Below, in pieces: positions 62,543 through 64,000 of a DNA stretch of 64,000 nucleotides (position 1 is its first letter; the number at the start of each line of letters is the position of its first letter). The translations under genes and the position numbers were made by a program. The stretch is from assembly GCA_910575625.1 (NCBI GenBank), contig CAJTFD010000002.1, forward strand, positions 1 to 64,000, given 5' to 3'. Origin of the DNA: Clostridia bacterium (lineage in GTDB: Bacteria; Bacillota; Clostridia; Lachnospirales; Lachnospiraceae). The notes under the pieces were generated by a model. The model ran no database searches and was not told where the DNA came from. It worked only from the letters and a program-made list of their open reading frames with translations.

Positions 62543-63643
62543 TTATTGGAGCAGTTTTTCGCGGAAGGCGTCCAGCAATGCATCATTTTGTTGGGGCAGC
62601 ATCATACAGAAGCGGATATATTTGGAGTCCAGGAAGGGGAATGTGGAGCAGTCCCGGATCATCAGGCCTTTTCGGATACAGTGCTCAAAGAGCATAGGGG
62701 CGTCCACATCGTCCCTTAAGATGCGCATCAGTATGAAATTCCCCTGGGGAGGGTATACTTTGACAGTTTCCCATCCGGATAATATGTTAAAGACCCTGTC
62801 CCGCTCGGCGCTGATCAGGTCTTTGGTGGCCTGGATGTACGCCTGGTCCTGGAACATGATCTGCCCCGCGATCTCCGCCAAGCTGTTGATGGTCCAGGGG
62901 TCCTTGCGCAGGTTGATCTCAGAGATCAGGTCCTGGTTGCCGGTGATGGCGTACCCGAGGCGCAGGCCCGGGGCGGCAAAAAATTTGGAGGTCCCCCGCA
63001 GGATGATCAGGTTGGTGTAATAGTTCGTCAGTTTTACGGAGGTGATCGAAAGCTCGTTGGGGGCAAATTCCACGTAGGTTTCATCCACCATCACAAAGAT
63101 GCCATATTGCAGGCATGTATCCAAGATCCGGCGCATCTGGGAGTTTGTGAGGGCTGTGGATGTGGGGTTGTTGGGGTTGCAGATGACCAGCAGATCCAGC
63201 CCGTCGTGGAGCTGGCGGCACAGGTCGTCCACATCCGGTTGGAAGTCCTGCTTTTCTTTTAGCGGATAGTACATACAGCTTCCGCCGCCCAGGTTGATGT
63301 CCCGCTCGTATTCGGAGTAGGTGGGGCCTAAGATCAGGGCCTTTTTGGGGTGGTTTACCTGGATGAACAGGGAGATCAGCTCGGTGGAGCCGTTGCCCAT
63401 GATGATGTTCTCCATGTGCGCATTGGTGTAGTCAGAGATGCATTGGCGCAGCTTGGTGTATTCCCGGTCGGGGTAGCGGGTGATCGCGTCCAGCTGGCCG
63501 CCCAGGGCGGTGCGCAGACGGGTGGAGATACCTAAAGGGTTTACGTTGGCGCTGAAACTGGTGATGTCTTCCTTTTTTATGCCAAAACTCTTTTCGATCT
63601 CTTCCAGGTCACTGCCGTGGAAATGGTCTTTATGTTTGATCAT
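62543..63643 (-). CDS. PLP-dependent class I/II aminotransferase (CobD/HisC-like)
   Basis: 366 aa from the ATG at 63643, preceded by AAAGGGATATACATC; an upstream in-frame start at 63685 is less likely. Fold-type I: SFSANVNPLGISTRLRTAL, RYPDREYTKLR, GNGSTELISLF, VICNPNNPTSTAL, VDETYVEFAP, PLP-lysine in ILRGTSKFFAAPGLRLGYA, and GNFILMRI. The family includes threonine-phosphate decarboxylase (CobD) and histidinol-phosphate aminotransferase; the HFHGSDLEEIEKSFG N-terminus resembles CobD-like proteins of Clostridia. No cobalamin or histidine genes are nearby, so the substrate stays open. Confidence 0.85.
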   Translation of the reverse strand: MIKHKDHFHGSDLEEIEKSFGIKKEDITSFSANVNPLGISTRLRTALGGQLDAITRYPDREYTKLRQCISDYTNAHMENIIMGNGSTELISLFIQVNHPKKALILGPTYSEYERDINLGGGSCMYYPLKEKQDFQPDVDDLCRQLHDGLDLLVICNPNNPTSTALTNSQMRRILDTCLQYGIFVMVDETYVEFAPNELSITSVKLTNYYTNLIILRGTSKFFAAPGLRLGYAITGNQDLISEINLRKDPWTINSLAEIAGQIMFQDQAYIQATKDLISAERDRVFNILSGWETVKVYPPQGNFILMRILRDDVDAPMLFEHCIRKGLMIRDCSTFPFLDSKYIRFCMMLPQQNDALLDAFREKLLQ

Positions 63644-63741
63644 GATGTATATCCCTTTCTTTTTATAATTGCGAACCTTTTCCATGTGGTGTATAATCCT
63701 TAATAGTATTATAGTAAGGCAGAAGATAAAAAGTCAAGTTT

Positions 63742-63807
63742 GAGCGTGTTTTAAAGATCATTCCATTAAAGATCATTCTATTTGAGAGGTCTTAAGACAC
63801 ACTCTGG
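63742..63807. repeat. Short relative of the interspersed repeat
   Basis: Begins GAGCGTGTTTTAAAGATC and ends GGTCTTAAGACACACTCTGG, forming an imperfect inverted repeat. The ends resemble those at 22977 and 35907, with a different, short interior. It lies between two divergent genes. Confidence 0.45.
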
Positions 63808-63834
63808 GATCTGTTATTGATATAGGAGATACTT

Positions 63835-64000
63835 GTGAAGATACGGATAGAGCGATTACTCAGTGACAAATTTGAATACGACGTGCCGGAGCTGCTCTTT
63901 TCTCAGGAGGAGATACGTGCCACGATCCCGGTCGGGGCCAACGAGCAGGGCGTCCTCTATATGGGGACGCGGGAGGATGTGAAGATCCGCGGGGCTGCTG
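63835..64000 (+). CDS. DUF5717-like protein, 5' part only
   Basis: GTG start at 63835 with AGGAGA upstream; 55 codons reach the window end. The N-terminus (RIERLLSDKFEYDVPELLFS, then IPVGANEQGVLYMGTREDVKIRG) resembles my memory of DUF5717, a large uncharacterised protein of Lachnospiraceae. The call is tentative because only the beginning is visible. Confidence 0.5.
   Translation, partial: MKIRIERLLSDKFEYDVPELLFSQEEIRATIPVGANEQGVLYMGTREDVKIRGAA

Overview
The window reads as a chromosomal segment of a spore-forming Bacillota bacterium, most likely a Lachnospiraceae (Clostridia). The signs are a cotJ spore-coat operon, the gene order pyrH-frr-uppS-cdsA-dxr-rseP with ispG-polC further on, a Gram-positive PolC, a class III fructose-bisphosphatase, VanW and DUF5717-like proteins, and strong AGGAGG-type ribosome binding sites. 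No rRNA or tRNA gene was recognised.

Region 1 (1 to about 8.8 kb) is the right arm of a prophage: tail protein I, two paralogous tail-fibre proteins (one with YadA-like repeats and a G2-type autoproteolytic domain), an AT-rich putative receptor-binding protein, an XhlA-like protein, a holin and a multidomain endolysin. Beyond a strong terminator lies a minus-strand accessory block of four small genes. It has two strong promoters, each carrying the same palindrome between its -35 and -10 boxes, and one of the genes is a helix-turn-helix protein. The prophage ends inside the spore-coat gene cotJC, of which only the first ~32 codons remain next to intact cotJB and cotJA.

Region 2 (9.5-40 kb) is core chromosome: a SEDS (FtsW/SpoVE) protein with a two-component system and a DUF218 protein, a CNNM/CBS membrane protein, a lipoprotein, then pyrH-frr-uppS-cdsA-dxr-rseP (nucleotide, translation, cell-envelope and isoprenoid functions). 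A SpoIID-like/peptidoglycan-binding protein, a sigma factor/DUF4179 pair bracketed by copies of a small interspersed repeat, xpaC-telA, ispG, polC, fbp, a YbjQ protein, and a hybrid sensor kinase with a solute-binding lipoprotein follow.

Region 3 (40-54.2 kb) is a complete type I-C CRISPR-Cas locus (cas3-cas5c-cas8c-cas7c-cas4-cas1-cas2) followed by an array of 95 repeats and 94 spacers. Region 4 (54.4-64 kb) holds a VanW protein, a liv branched-chain amino-acid ABC transporter operon (livJHMGF), a cytidylate-kinase-like protein, a GGDEF response regulator, a CobD/HisC-type aminotransferase and the start of a DUF5717-like gene.

The most notable signal joins the two ends of the window. Three spacers of the array match the prophage at 1104-1138, 3861-3893 and 5183-5215, with 34/35, 32/33 and 33/33 identity. 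The flanks on the PAM side are GTC, CTC and TTT, each one base away from the usual type I-C TTC. The cell therefore carries a self-targeting but apparently intact CRISPR system. The prophage has a small, HTH-regulated accessory operon in the place where anti-CRISPR loci are often found, so PAM escape and an undescribed type I-C anti-CRISPR are both live explanations. Separately, prophage insertion in cotJC raises the question of excision during sporulation.
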